Under the pieces are notes generated by a model, which was not told the DNA's origin, searched no databases, and was given only the letters and a program-made list of their open reading frames with translations. This document shows, one piece after another, positions 18,898 to 28,830 of a stretch of DNA of 64,000 bases (within the stretch, counting starts at the first letter, position 1; each line of letters starts with the position of its first letter). A program made the position numbers and the translations under genes. Source of the DNA: Rikenellaceae bacterium (GTDB taxonomy: Bacteria; Bacteroidota; Bacteroidia; Bacteroidales; Rikenellaceae); assembly GCA_017463585.1 (NCBI GenBank), contig JAFTOX010000018.1, forward strand, positions 1-64,000. The letters are read 5' to 3'.

Positions 18898-21800
18898 ATG
18901 AAAAGATTGCTTACTATTTTGTTTTTAGGGTTGGGCTTATGTGCTTTCGGTCAGAAAGTTACGATTCAGGGTACAGTAGTAGGTGGTGCTAATCAGAACC
19001 CCCTTCCTGGTGTACACGTAATCGAACAGGGTACAACCAATGCAGTTGCTGCGGACGCTAATGGTGAATTCACTATGAATGTTCCCGTTGGAGCTGTGTT
19101 GGAGTTTACCTACATCGGCTATGTTCCTAAAAATGTAACAGTTACTAGCGCAGGTTTACTCCGCGTAGTGATGGAAGAAGACAGCGACGTGATTGAAGAT
19201 GTCGTTGTCGTAGGTTATGGTGTTCAGAAGAAGAAGCTCTTCACCGGTGCAACCGTTCAGGTTAAGGGTGAGGATATCGCTAAGATGAACACTGTCAATC
19301 CTCTTGGCGCATTGCAGAGCAAGACCCCCGGTGTGAACATCACATCGAATGGTGGTTTCCTCGATCAGGGCTTCAAGGTTAATATTCGTGGTATGGGTAC
19401 CACTGGTTCGTACGCACCGTTGTATGTTGTGGACGGTGTGCCCAATGGTAGCCTTTCGTCGTTGAACGCCTCGGATATTGAGTCGATTGATGTTTTGAAG
19501 GACGCAGCTTCGGCAGCTATCTATGGTGCGCGTGCTGCTAACGGCGTCATTCTGATCACCACTAAGAAGGGTAAGGCAGGTACGGGCGAAGTTGCTTATG
19601 ACGGCTACTACGGCGTGCAGAATCTGTACAAGATTCCTACCATTCTGACGGCTCAGGAGTATATGAATATTATGGACGAGGCTCGCGTAATGGACGGTTA
19701 TACCCCTTGGAATTGGGAGACTTACATTCCCGCTAAGGATTTGGCAGCAGTTCGTAACGGTAGCTGGCAGGGTACTAACTGGCTCAAAGAGATGATGAAC
19801 AACGATGCTCCTATCCAGAGCCATACGATCAACATCTCGGGCGGTACCGAGCGTTCGACCTACTCGATTGGTTTGGGTTGGAATCAGCAGCAGGCTACCC
19901 TGGGTGTTCCGGGTGCAATGCCTTCGCTGACTCGCTATAACCTGCGTATCAACTCGGATCACGTTGTTTTGAAGCGCGGTGATCTCGATCTGTTGAAGGT
20001 GGGTGAGACTTTGAACTATCGTTACTCGTTCCAGAAGGGTTCGTTCTCGACCAGCGGTATCTATTGGAACCACCTTCACACTGCAATCGTGAAGAGCCCG
20101 CTGATGCACGTTTACGGTCCTAACGGTGAGTACTACGACTACGACGACCAGAAGGCTGACGGTTACAACTGGGATATCTCGAACGGTTCGAACCGTAACC
20201 CGTTGGCTGACCTCGATTGGTCGGTTAACCAGAACCGCAGCAAGTCGCACTATCTGCAGACCAGCTTCTATGCTATCTTGCAGCCTATCAAGAATTTGAC
20301 TTGGCGTACTCAGGTTGGTTATATGATGAGTGGTTCGAGCTACCGCTCGTTCACTCCGACTCACGACAAGCTGACCGAGACCGACGGTGGTGAGACCAAC
20401 TCGGTAACTCAGTCGATGTCGTTGACCAACCGTTGGAGCTGGGATAACACTATCGGTTATAAATTCAATGTCTGCGAGGATCACGCATTCGACGTAATGT
20501 TGGGTCAGTCGGTTGAGCGTTGGGGCTATGGTGAGTCGATGTCGGCTACCAACCACGAGCTGAGCTTCGGTGACTTGGAGCACGCTTATCTGACCAACGC
20601 AACTCGTAACCCCGTAACCAGCAAGCCTACCGGTTCGCCCGCAAGCGAGGGTGCTATTGCATCGTTCTTCGGTCGTATCAACTATGACTACGCTGAGAAG
20701 TATATGGTGACCGTGATTATGCGTGGTGATGGTTCGTCGGTATTCGCACCCGGCAACCGTTGGGGTTTCTTCCCGTCGGTATCGGCAGGTTGGGTTATCT
20801 CGAACGAGCCCTTCTTGAAGGATAACGAAAACGTAAATCTGTTGAAGCTCCGCGCATCGTGGGGTCAGAACGGTAACTGCAACGTATCGGGCAACCAGCA
20901 CATTGCAACCATCACCTCGAATCAGGGTTATGGTGGTTACTCGTTCGGTGATATTATGGACGCCGTTTCGACAGGTTCGTATGCATACAAGGTGCTGAAC
21001 CCCAACTTGAAGTGGGAGACTTCGGAGCAGCTGAACATCGGTATGGACGCTGCATTCTTCGACAGCCGCTTGAAGGTTGAGTTGGATTGGTATCGCAAGG
21101 TGACTAAGGACTGGTTGGTAACCGCTCCCGTATTGATGTCGTGGGGTGCAAATGCTCCTTCGATCAACGGTGGTGCAGTACGCAATACCGGTGCTGAGTT
21201 GGGTCTGCATTGGAATGACAACGTGAACAACGACTTCTACTACGGTGTAGATGTAAACGTTGCTTACAATAATAATAAGGTAACCTCGATCGAGAACTCG
21301 GAGGGTATTATCCACGGTCCCGGTAGCGTATTCTGGGAGGGTTCGGACGAGTGCTTCCGCGCAGCAGTAGGTGAGCCTATCGGTTTCTTCTATGGCTACA
21401 TTAGCGACGGTATCTTCCAGAACCAGAAGCAGATTGACGATTTCAAGGGTCCGCTGCTGAATGGTGCTAAGACTGCTCCGGGTGATGTTATCTGGCGTGA
21501 TGTTAACGGTGACGGCTCAATCGACGCTAACGACCGTACCAAGATCGGTAACCCGAATCCCGATTTCACTCTCGGTTTCTCGTTCAACATTGGTTGGAAG
21601 GGTCTTGACCTGGGTGTAACTACCTACGGTGCATTTGGCCACCAGATCTTGAAGTGCTACCGCGACTTCTCGTCGTCGCCGCTGAACAACTACACCACCG
21701 ACATCTATGATCGTTGGCACGGTGAGGGTACTTCGTACGAGTTCCCGCGTCTGTCGAGCGCTTCGAATACCAACTGGAACCGCATCTCGACTCTCTATAT

Positions 21801-22053
21801 GGAGAATGGCGACTACTTGAAGATCAAGAACCTGACCGTAGGTTGCGACTTCAAGAAGTTCTTCCCGAAAATTCCGTTCGGCCAGCTGCGCGTTTATCTG
21901 ACTGCACAGAACCTGTTCACCTTCACCGGTTACTCGGGTATGGATCCTGAGATCGGTTACGGTAGCGACTACGGCTGGGCATCGGGTATCGACCTCGGTT
22001 ACTATCCGAGCGCACGCACCTATATGGTCGGCTTGAATATCAAGTTTAACTAA
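18898..22053 (+). CDS. susC-like: SusC/RagA-family TonB-linked outer-membrane transporter
   Basis: A 1051-residue TonB-dependent transporter. In order: signal peptide (MKRLLTILFLGLGLCAFGQ); carboxypeptidase-regulatory-like domain (about 22-95); TonB box region EDVVVVGYGVQKKK; plug (about 110-225, with YGARAANGVILITTKKGKAG); and a beta-barrel ending GLNIKFN. There is no N-terminal STN domain, so signalling to an anti-sigma factor through this protein is not expected. The SusD partner follows after 21 bases. The chitinase-like genes downstream suggest, but do not prove, an amino-sugar polymer as substrate. Confidence 0.97.
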   Translation: MKRLLTILFLGLGLCAFGQKVTIQGTVVGGANQNPLPGVHVIEQGTTNAVAADANGEFTMNVPVGAVLEFTYIGYVPKNVTVTSAGLLRVVMEEDSDVIEDVVVVGYGVQKKKLFTGATVQVKGEDIAKMNTVNPLGALQSKTPGVNITSNGGFLDQGFKVNIRGMGTTGSYAPLYVVDGVPNGSLSSLNASDIESIDVLKDAASAAIYGARAANGVILITTKKGKAGTGEVAYDGYYGVQNLYKIPTILTAQEYMNIMDEARVMDGYTPWNWETYIPAKDLAAVRNGSWQGTNWLKEMMNNDAPIQSHTINISGGTERSTYSIGLGWNQQQATLGVPGAMPSLTRYNLRINSDHVVLKRGDLDLLKVGETLNYRYSFQKGSFSTSGIYWNHLHTAIVKSPLMHVYGPNGEYYDYDDQKADGYNWDISNGSNRNPLADLDWSVNQNRSKSHYLQTSFYAILQPIKNLTWRTQVGYMMSGSSYRSFTPTHDKLTETDGGETNSVTQSMSLTNRWSWDNTIGYKFNVCEDHAFDVMLGQSVERWGYGESMSATNHELSFGDLEHAYLTNATRNPVTSKPTGSPASEGAIASFFGRINYDYAEKYMVTVIMRGDGSSVFAPGNRWGFFPSVSAGWVISNEPFLKDNENVNLLKLRASWGQNGNCNVSGNQHIATITSNQGYGGYSFGDIMDAVSTGSYAYKVLNPNLKWETSEQLNIGMDAAFFDSRLKVELDWYRKVTKDWLVTAPVLMSWGANAPSINGGAVRNTGAELGLHWNDNVNNDFYYGVDVNVAYNNNKVTSIENSEGIIHGPGSVFWEGSDECFRAAVGEPIGFFYGYISDGIFQNQKQIDDFKGPLLNGAKTAPGDVIWRDVNGDGSIDANDRTKIGNPNPDFTLGFSFNIGWKGLDLGVTTYGAFGHQILKCYRDFSSSPLNNYTTDIYDRWHGEGTSYEFPRLSSASNTNWNRISTLYMENGDYLKIKNLTVGCDFKKFFPKIPFGQLRVYLTAQNLFTFTGYSGMDPEIGYGSDYGWASGIDLGYYPSARTYMVGLNIKFN

Positions 22054-22074
22054 ACTTAAAATCGACTGAATATT

Positions 22075-23862
22075 ATGAAAAAGATATTTTTTATCTTATC
22101 GGCCGCATTGCTGATGGTTGGTTGCGAGGACTTTCTTGACACTCGTATCTTGACCGAGAAGACCAGCGAAAACTTCCCTCTCACTGAGGAGGAGGCCGAT
22201 GAAGTCTTGACGGGTATCTATGCCCACTTGCTCTTCGAGTCGCCCGAAACCTCGTCGATGTTCTACTTCGCACAGCTGGCAGGTGATGAGTGCCTTGGTG
22301 GTAACTTGTCGTATTCGGGTAACTGTGCTACTAACTTCTTGATGTACAAGGATAATCTGAACGGTCTGTCGGGTTTGTGGGAGCGTTGCTATACGCTGAT
22401 CAACCGCGCTAACCAGGCATTGGCTACTATGGATAAGGTAACCGACTGGACTCAGGAGTCGCGTGATCGCCACTTTGGTGAGGCATACTTCCTGCGTGCA
22501 ATGGCTTACTATGAGTTGGCTCAGATTTTCGGTCCCGTGCCCGTGCGTACGACTACCGACAACACCAACATTCCTCGTGCAGATATTGCTGAGGTTTACG
22601 GTTTGATCGCTGCTGACCTGCGTCAGGCAATCGAGCTGCTGCCCGATGAGATCTATACCTACGGTTCGCCTATGGCTGGCCACGCTACTAAGTATGCTGC
22701 TGAGGCTTTGATGGCTCGCGTATGGCTGTTCTATACCGGCCGTTACGCTCAGGAGTCTCTGCCTGAGGTAACTAAGGCTGAGGTTATCGGTTGGATCGAC
22801 GACTGCGTTGAGAATTCGGGTCACGACCTGGTTCCCGATCAGCGTAATCTGTGGGCTTACTCGAATAGCTACACCAATGACAACGACCAGAACTTGCGTT
22901 ACAACTACGTAGTTAACAACGAGTTGAATTGGGTTGGTAACAGCTCGATCGAGACTGTGTTTGCTAACAAGCACAACTTGAAGTCGAACTGGACTTACAC
23001 TTGGTGGTCGAATACTCACGCACAGTTCTGCTCGCCTTCGGCTGACAATTACAGCAAGGAGCAGAGTTATCCCTTCGGTACTGGTTGGGGTGCAGGTCCC
23101 GTTTCGCCCGCATTCGTTAAGGATTGGCAGGATTGGGCATCGACCCAGGAGTACCTCGAAGGTTACGACACTGACCCGCGTCTGGTAGGTTCGGTATGGT
23201 CGTACAACGCTTACGATCCCAACGATCCGACCAAGATGTTGTTGGAGCGTAAGCTCAATCCCAACGAGCCCGATTACACTGTATCGTATCGTTACTTCGA
23301 GCAGACTGGTTACTTCCAGAAGAAGTATATCAACATCAATAGCTACAATGCTGAGAAGGGTGGTGTCTACGCATTCGGTTTGCAGGCATACCCCGGTATC
23401 TCGACTCAGACTTCGCAGCAGCTGATTCAGATCGCTGACCTGATTCACATCCGTTTCGCAGACGTTCTGTTGATGCAGTCGGAGTTGAAGGGTGATGCAA
23501 CAGGTCTGAACCGCGTACGTGAGCGTTCGGGTTTGGCTCCCGTAGCTTACTCGCTCGAAGCAATCAAGAACGAGCGTCGTTATGAGTTGGCATTTGAGTC
23601 GATTCGTTACTGGGACTTGCTCCGTTGGTCGGGTCCGTCGCTTGACGAGGCAGGTGATGCTCTGAACAAGCAGACCGGTTTCGAGCTGATCAATGCAGCA
23701 GAGGTAGTTCCGATGGTTAAGTTCGACTACAAGGCTCGTTTGAAGGAGACCCAGGGTTACTGGCCTATTCCTCAGACCGAGATCGACCTGTCGGACGGCG
23801 TATTGGAGCAGAACCCCGGTTGGACTCCTACAGCGATGTTTGTTGATTGGGGCAAAATGTAA
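22075..23862 (+). CDS. susD-like: SusD/RagB-family surface lipoprotein
   Basis: A 595-residue lipoprotein that caps the SusC barrel and binds the ligand at the cell surface. The lipobox is near residue 17 (LMVGC), followed directly by EDFLD, the acidic lipoprotein-export signal typical of Bacteroidota. The SusD signature HIRFADVLLMQSEL and the late NERRYELAFESIRYWDLLRW are present. It is co-transcribed with the susC-like gene upstream and a smaller lipoprotein downstream. Confidence 0.97.
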   Translation: MKKIFFILSAALLMVGCEDFLDTRILTEKTSENFPLTEEEADEVLTGIYAHLLFESPETSSMFYFAQLAGDECLGGNLSYSGNCATNFLMYKDNLNGLSGLWERCYTLINRANQALATMDKVTDWTQESRDRHFGEAYFLRAMAYYELAQIFGPVPVRTTTDNTNIPRADIAEVYGLIAADLRQAIELLPDEIYTYGSPMAGHATKYAAEALMARVWLFYTGRYAQESLPEVTKAEVIGWIDDCVENSGHDLVPDQRNLWAYSNSYTNDNDQNLRYNYVVNNELNWVGNSSIETVFANKHNLKSNWTYTWWSNTHAQFCSPSADNYSKEQSYPFGTGWGAGPVSPAFVKDWQDWASTQEYLEGYDTDPRLVGSVWSYNAYDPNDPTKMLLERKLNPNEPDYTVSYRYFEQTGYFQKKYININSYNAEKGGVYAFGLQAYPGISTQTSQQLIQIADLIHIRFADVLLMQSELKGDATGLNRVRERSGLAPVAYSLEAIKNERRYELAFESIRYWDLLRWSGPSLDEAGDALNKQTGFELINAAEVVPMVKFDYKARLKETQGYWPIPQTEIDLSDGVLEQNPGWTPTAMFVDWGKM

Positions 23863-23893
23863 CAAGTAAAACCGCTAAAAAACAGAAACAATT

Positions 23894-24790
23894 ATGAAAC
23901 GAACAATAAAATTCGGATTTGTGATGTGTGCGGTTGCACTGCTCGGTTGGGCTTGTACTCCCATCGAGGACGAGGAACTGCGCGACAAGTACGTGACCAA
24001 TGCAGGTGATCCTATCACGGTTGCTGAGTTGGACAAGGCTCTCGAAGTATCGCAGCCCTATCCTAACCAGGAGGGCGTTGAGGAGGGCGACCAGTATATC
24101 CACTTGAAGAACAAGCGCCCCGAGATCGGTGGTACTTGGCACGTGGGTAACAAGAGCTATTTGACCGATGACAAGATTATTGTTGCAGAGGCAAATGGTG
24201 TGTATGATGTATGGTATTCGGCTGTATCGAATGGTAAGATCGTTAACTCGACCCCCGTTCAGGTTACCGTAACCAACGTATTCGATCCTTGGATGGGCCT
24301 CTTTACCGGCGCTGAGAGCAAGGCTGATATGACCGCAACTAAGGAGTGGGGTTTCCGCTCGGATCTGTCGGCAGTCTGCGATATGTGTGCTCACGGTTGG
24401 TGGAAGGCTACCTCGGCAGGTTATACTCCTGAGTCGTTCTCGGGTGTTACCTGGTGGAACAATATCACTTTCGATGCTGCTGGTGATCAGCGTATGGTTT
24501 TTGCTGTTGATGGCAACAAGCTCACTACGTTCGACGCAGCTGGTACTCAGATGAACGAGGGTACTTTCGCGTTCTCGCACGAGCAGCCTGAGGATTTGGT
24601 TCAGGGTCTGTTGACGACAACTTGCCCCATTATCGGTAGCGAGTTTGACGACAATGGTCAGGGCGACAACAATAGATTCTACATCCTGACCTTGACCGAT
24701 AAGTATATGACTCTCTATCAGTGGGAATCGGCTAATCCTGGTTCAGACTGGGGCGATTGCTCGTGGCGAGTTGTTTACGAGGCTAAGTAA
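23894..24790 (+). CDS. SusE-position surface lipoprotein of unknown fold
   Basis: A 298-residue lipoprotein (lipobox LGWAC, Cys near residue 21). The mature part begins acidic (TPIEDEELRDKY), suggesting export to the surface. The N-terminal part (about 50-130) reads like an immunoglobulin-type domain (GGTWHVGNKSYLTDD, then VQVTVTN); the C-terminal part has many Trp residues (WWNNITF, YQWESANPGSDWGDCSW), which fits glycan binding. By position (third after SusC and SusD) it is probably a glycan-binding lipoprotein. No named family was recognised. Internal Cys residues near 175-180 (CDMC) are unusual for a surface protein. Confidence 0.75.
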   Translation: MKRTIKFGFVMCAVALLGWACTPIEDEELRDKYVTNAGDPITVAELDKALEVSQPYPNQEGVEEGDQYIHLKNKRPEIGGTWHVGNKSYLTDDKIIVAEANGVYDVWYSAVSNGKIVNSTPVQVTVTNVFDPWMGLFTGAESKADMTATKEWGFRSDLSAVCDMCAHGWWKATSAGYTPESFSGVTWWNNITFDAAGDQRMVFAVDGNKLTTFDAAGTQMNEGTFAFSHEQPEDLVQGLLTTTCPIIGSEFDDNGQGDNNRFYILTLTDKYMTLYQWESANPGSDWGDCSWRVVYEAK

Positions 24791-24850
24791 GCCGAGTATC
24801 AAAACTATAAGATTGTCCTCTCTGACAATCCAATAGTCCTTTTCAGAGAG

Positions 24851-24889
24851 TGGGGAGTACAATTAGGGTTTGTACTCCCCATTTTTTTC
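24851..24889 (+). terminator. Terminator of the susCD operon
   Basis: TGGGGAGTACAA pairs with TTGTACTCCCCA and is followed by TTTTTTT. It separates susCD from the downstream DUF4369 operon. Confidence 0.9.
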
Positions 24890-24952
24890 GGAATAAACTC
24901 TTGACGTCGATTTTCGCGGGCGCGAGAATTTGGCAGTTATCCCATTTTTAGC

Positions 24953-24960
24953 TATTTTTG
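24953..24960 (+). promoter_or_regulatory. -7 box of the DUF4369 / duplicated-module operon
   Basis: TATTTTTG matches TAnnTTTG and lies 20 bases before the first start codon, just after the susCD terminator. Confidence 0.65.
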
Positions 24961-24980
24961 TAGATTCACTAAGAACTTAA

Positions 24981-25613
24981 ATGATGAAGTTTAGACCCTT
25001 TTTGATTGTGATGATGCTGCTCTGCGCAGTCGGGTGTCGGCCCTCGGCTACGATGATCATTCGTGGCACGGCTCCGTCCGAGTGCGAAGGGCTGAATGTC
25101 TATTTGGTGCCCCAACCCTTCCCGAAGGCGGAGGAGGTTGATTCGACGGTGATACGTGAGGGTCGCTTCGAGTTTCGTGTCGATGCGTCGCAGGAGCGAA
25201 TGTGCGATATCACGATCTCGCTTAAAAGCCGAGTACCGTTCCAGCGCCTGCTGATTGCGATCGAGCAGGGTGAGTTGGAGGTAGTGATCGACACGATCAG
25301 CGTCGGTGGAGGTACTCCGATGAATGATGACCTGACCGAGTGGAAAAATGTGATGACCGAGGCGGGTACGCGGGCCGATGAGTTGCGTGCGCAGATTCTC
25401 GTGGAAGATGACCAGGCGGTTATTGATTCGCTCAAACAAGAGATGGAGCAGGGGTACACCGTGGCGGGCTTGCGCACGGTGGAGATTATCGAGCGCAATT
25501 TGAATCCGATGGGCGGATTCGTCTATCAATCTATCGAACGAATGCTTGATGAGGCTACACGTCAGCGACTTATCGACCTCGGAATCGAGGAATGGAAACC
25601 TAAACGTGAATAA
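24981..25613 (+). CDS. DUF4369-like lipoprotein
   Basis: A 210-residue lipoprotein (MMLLCAVGC, Cys about residue 19). The mature N-terminal half (about 25-115) resembles DUF4369, the domain found in front of TlpA-like thioredoxins in Bacteroidota (IRGTAPSECEGLNVYLVP, then REGRFEFRV). No thioredoxin domain or CxxC motif follows, so it looks like a stand-alone version. The C-terminal half is helical. First gene of an operon with two copies of a membrane-protein/haem-propeller module (11-base gap). Confidence 0.75.
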   Translation: MMKFRPFLIVMMLLCAVGCRPSATMIIRGTAPSECEGLNVYLVPQPFPKAEEVDSTVIREGRFEFRVDASQERMCDITISLKSRVPFQRLLIAIEQGELEVVIDTISVGGGTPMNDDLTEWKNVMTEAGTRADELRAQILVEDDQAVIDSLKQEMEQGYTVAGLRTVEIIERNLNPMGGFVYQSIERMLDEATRQRLIDLGIEEWKPKRE

Positions 25614-25624
25614 AATCGACAACG

Positions 25625-27361
25625 ATGAACGCTCCTTCAACCAAACAACGACTTTGGCAAGTTGCTGCGGTAGTGGCAGCGATGGTTGCTTGTTGGGTCT
25701 GGTTTGCCTTTGGAGCGACCTATACAATCTATGCCAAGGAGCAGTTGGTACTGTTTGTTGCCGATTGGGCGGCGGTGAGCGAATATCTCACTCGACCCGC
25801 CGTAATTGCGTCGATCGTAGGCGATTATCTTACTCAATTCTATCTGTTGATTGGGGGTGGTGCGACTATCCTCACCGTCGTTATGTTTGCGTTGTGGGGC
25901 GGGTGCCGTGCGGCGTTGAAACGCTTTGGCGCAAGCGGCTCGACGGCGACGATGTGGGCACTGTTGCCCGTGGCTGCTGAGGTGGCACTGAACGGTCACG
26001 TCGAGTATCCATTGTCGATGAGTTTGGCCGCGATGGCGGCTGTGTGGAGCTTCGTGGCGTGGAACAAGATGCGCGGGGGTGCATTGAAATATGTGATCGC
26101 TATGGCGTGGAGCGTGGCGTTGTATTGGGCTGTGGGTGCACACGCGCTGATGTTTGTGTTGTTGGGCGCGGCGTGGGCGTGCAAGGAGCAGCGGTGGTGC
26201 TGGGGTGCGGCAATCGTTGGCGTGGGCATTGCGGCGGTCGCTACGATCGGCCGATTGATGTATCTGCCCGTGAGTCAGGCGTTTTGCTATCCGATAATCG
26301 AACATTATGCACTCCAAAATTGTAACGTCTACCTGCTGACCGAGGCGTCGATCTTGGCGGCGACTATTTTGTCGCTGGTCGCAGCGCGTGGTCGTGCGTG
26401 GTTGGGCGTTGTGGCGAGCGTTGCGATGGCGGTTGTGGGCGTGACGACGATCTTCGACCGAACGCAGGAGTATTGGCTGGGAATGTCGTGCGAGGCCTAC
26501 TTCAACCGCTACGATAGGGTGTTGGAGCGTGCCGAACGAAATTGGGAACACCAGAGCTACGTGGCTTCATATTATACCAACTTGGCGCTGGCAAAGCGTG
26601 GCGAGTTGGGCGAACGACTGACCGAATTTTATCAGCCGTCGACCTACGGATTGTTGCTCGATGTCGATGAAAAATCGCCATACGGATATGTCATCGCGGC
26701 GAGTGACGCAACGATGACGATGGGTGATTTGGCTGAGGCTCAGCGTGCTGCGTTGTTAGCGATGACCTTCACTCCGAATCAACGTTCGTCGCGTGTGGCT
26801 AAGAGGTTGGTCGAGTTGGCAATTTTGCTGAATGAGCGCGAACTTGCCGAGAAATATTTGTGGCAGTTGGAGCGTACGGCGTTGCATAAGGGTTGGGCGC
26901 GGTCGCATCGAGCAATTCTCGACGAGGGCAGCGAGCGTGTTGCACAGCAGCGTCAGAATCTTGTAAAGGAAGATGGCTTTGTGGGTGCAAATAATTGGTA
27001 TCCTGCGTTGTATGCGTTGGTCGAGGCCAATGGCGAGAATCGGATTGCGGTCGATTATCTGCTCACAATGCACCTCCTGCGCAAGGACCGTCAGCGTTTT
27101 GTGGCGGACTATGAGCGATATTTCTATCCGCATTGGGGTGCTCACCCGCCAAAGATGTATCAACAGGCATTGATGATTGCCTTCGACAACGAGCAAGAAC
27201 TTGTGTCAGCGATCGAACGATACCACATCTCGCCTGAGGTTCAGCGCGAGTGTGTCGAATATTCACGAATCTATGCTCAAGAGCGTGGACGTGGCGAGGC
27301 GTTGCAACAGCGTTTCGGTCGAACCTATTGGTTCTATTGTAACTATGCACAGATGAATTAG
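25625..27361 (+). CDS. Polytopic membrane protein with TPR-like C-terminus (DUF6057-like), copy 1
   Basis: A 578-residue protein. The N-terminal half has about 9-10 transmembrane segments (about 10-290). The C-terminal half (about 300-578) is soluble and helical, resembling TPR repeats. It ends FGRTYWFYCNYAQMN. I associate it with Bacteroidota DUF6057, but no function is known to me. A paralogue at 28831-30552 shares the layout and the terminal GRxYWFYxN signature. It is joined to the CxxCH lipoprotein gene by a 1-base gap, implying translational coupling and probably a complex. Confidence 0.75.
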   Translation: MNAPSTKQRLWQVAAVVAAMVACWVWFAFGATYTIYAKEQLVLFVADWAAVSEYLTRPAVIASIVGDYLTQFYLLIGGGATILTVVMFALWGGCRAALKRFGASGSTATMWALLPVAAEVALNGHVEYPLSMSLAAMAAVWSFVAWNKMRGGALKYVIAMAWSVALYWAVGAHALMFVLLGAAWACKEQRWCWGAAIVGVGIAAVATIGRLMYLPVSQAFCYPIIEHYALQNCNVYLLTEASILAATILSLVAARGRAWLGVVASVAMAVVGVTTIFDRTQEYWLGMSCEAYFNRYDRVLERAERNWEHQSYVASYYTNLALAKRGELGERLTEFYQPSTYGLLLDVDEKSPYGYVIAASDATMTMGDLAEAQRAALLAMTFTPNQRSSRVAKRLVELAILLNERELAEKYLWQLERTALHKGWARSHRAILDEGSERVAQQRQNLVKEDGFVGANNWYPALYALVEANGENRIAVDYLLTMHLLRKDRQRFVADYERYFYPHWGAHPPKMYQQALMIAFDNEQELVSAIERYHISPEVQRECVEYSRIYAQERGRGEALQQRFGRTYWFYCNYAQMN

Positions 27362-27362
27362 T

Positions 27363-28826
27363 ATGAAAAGATTTTTCGGCATATTGATATTGATGGTTTG
27401 GGTGGTTGCTTGTGGCCGTGCACCGATGGAGGGGTACCGCCAGCGACCGCAGCTGCCTCCGATGTTCCCCGACTACGCCTATATAACGATCCCGTGCAAC
27501 ATCGCCCCGCTCAATTTCGAGATCGACTCGGTCGAGAGTATCGAGGTGCTGGTCAAGGGCGAGCAGGATTGGCAATTCACAAGCCGAGGAGCGACAATGC
27601 GCTTCAAGGAGCGCAAGTGGCGTGAGATGTTGGAGGCTGAGTGCGGCAACGAGCTGATTGTTCACGTAACGACACGTCAAGGTAACGAGAATTGCGGCTG
27701 GCGCAGTTTCACGTGGACGGTGTCGGAGGATCGTATCGACAACTATATAAGCTACCGACTGATCGAGCCGGCTTACGAGGTTTGGAACGAGTTGCAGATC
27801 ATCGAGCGCAATGTTGAGAATTTCGACGAGCGACTGCTGGGCGACAACATTTCGACCGACCGCTCGTGTATGAATTGCCATACGTCGAACCGTGCCGAGC
27901 AACCTGCGACGTTTATGCACGTGCGAGGAAAGCGTGGCGGAACGATCTACTCGCACGATGGCGAGGTGCGCAAGATCAACACCGCAACCGATCATACGTC
28001 GGGTAGTGCGGTCTATGGCGAGATCGAGCGTGGAGGTCGTTACGGAGTGTTCACTACGGCCGATATCGTGCCGATTCTCCACCTCGACGCACACGAACGT
28101 ATGGAGGTCTACGACCGTTCGAGCGACTTGATAGTCATTGATTTTGAGGAGGGTACGGTGAGCGACAACGAGGCGGTCAGCGGTGCAGAGTATCAGGAAA
28201 CGTTCCCCGCCTTTGCCGCTGACGGACGCATGGTCTATTTCTGTCGTGCCGTGAGTCGCCCTCAGCCCGATAGCATAACCACAATGATGTACAGTTTGTG
28301 CGCAGTCGATTTCGAACCCCAAACGGGACGATTGGGCGACGAGGTGCGCACGGTGATTGACGCCGAGAGCGTTGGTCGCTCGTTCAGCTTCCCGAAGTGC
28401 TCGCCCGATGGTCGTTGGTTGATGGTAACCGTGTCGGACTATGGAACATTCCCCATTTGGCACAGCGAAACCGATCTGTGGCTCGTCGATTTGGAGAGTG
28501 GGACGATTGATACTCTGCCCGAGGTCAATGGTCGTTACTCCGATTCGTACCACTCGTGGAGTTCTACATCGCGTTGGGTGACCTTCGCTTCGAAGCGCGA
28601 CGATCGAGTTTACGGTCGAGCATACATTGCCCACGTCGATTCGTTGGGTCAGGTGAGCCGTCCGTTTGTGTTGCCGCAGCGCGATCCGTCGAGATATCGC
28701 ACGACGTTGAAGTCGATGAATATCCCCGAACTCTATCAGCAGGCGGAGAGCTATAACGCTCGTTCGGTGCGCAAAATTTACTTCCAAACCGAAGCCGAGC
28801 AGTTTGAATATAAAGAGAATCAGTAG
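27363..28826 (+). CDS. Lipoprotein with CxxCH haem motif and beta-propeller, copy 1
   Basis: A 487-residue lipoprotein (VWVVAC, Cys about residue 17). After a conserved LPPMFPDYA segment and a domain of about 150 residues comes a single c-type haem motif, CMNCH, near residue 169. It is followed by PD40/TolB-like propeller blades (FAADGRMVYFCRA, CSPDGRWLMVTVSDYG, WSSTSRWVTFASKR). Its paralogue at 30559-31989 has a clear first blade (SWHPEGRYIAYS) that is degenerate here. A haem-bearing periplasmic or surface sensor/redox protein working with the adjoining membrane protein is an inference. Confidence 0.75.
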   Translation: MKRFFGILILMVWVVACGRAPMEGYRQRPQLPPMFPDYAYITIPCNIAPLNFEIDSVESIEVLVKGEQDWQFTSRGATMRFKERKWREMLEAECGNELIVHVTTRQGNENCGWRSFTWTVSEDRIDNYISYRLIEPAYEVWNELQIIERNVENFDERLLGDNISTDRSCMNCHTSNRAEQPATFMHVRGKRGGTIYSHDGEVRKINTATDHTSGSAVYGEIERGGRYGVFTTADIVPILHLDAHERMEVYDRSSDLIVIDFEEGTVSDNEAVSGAEYQETFPAFAADGRMVYFCRAVSRPQPDSITTMMYSLCAVDFEPQTGRLGDEVRTVIDAESVGRSFSFPKCSPDGRWLMVTVSDYGTFPIWHSETDLWLVDLESGTIDTLPEVNGRYSDSYHSWSSTSRWVTFASKRDDRVYGRAYIAHVDSLGQVSRPFVLPQRDPSRYRTTLKSMNIPELYQQAESYNARSVRKIYFQTEAEQFEYKENQ

Positions 28827-28830
28827 AGAT

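Noticed and set aside
19156..21315. Minus-strand open frame of over 700 codons opposite susC
   Set aside because: It is a shadow of a complete SusC gene; the translation is rich in Arg/Thr/Val with no start signal or domain.
22096..23865. Minus-strand open frame of nearly 590 codons opposite susD
   Set aside because: It is a shadow of an intact SusD-family gene with clear signature motifs on the plus strand.
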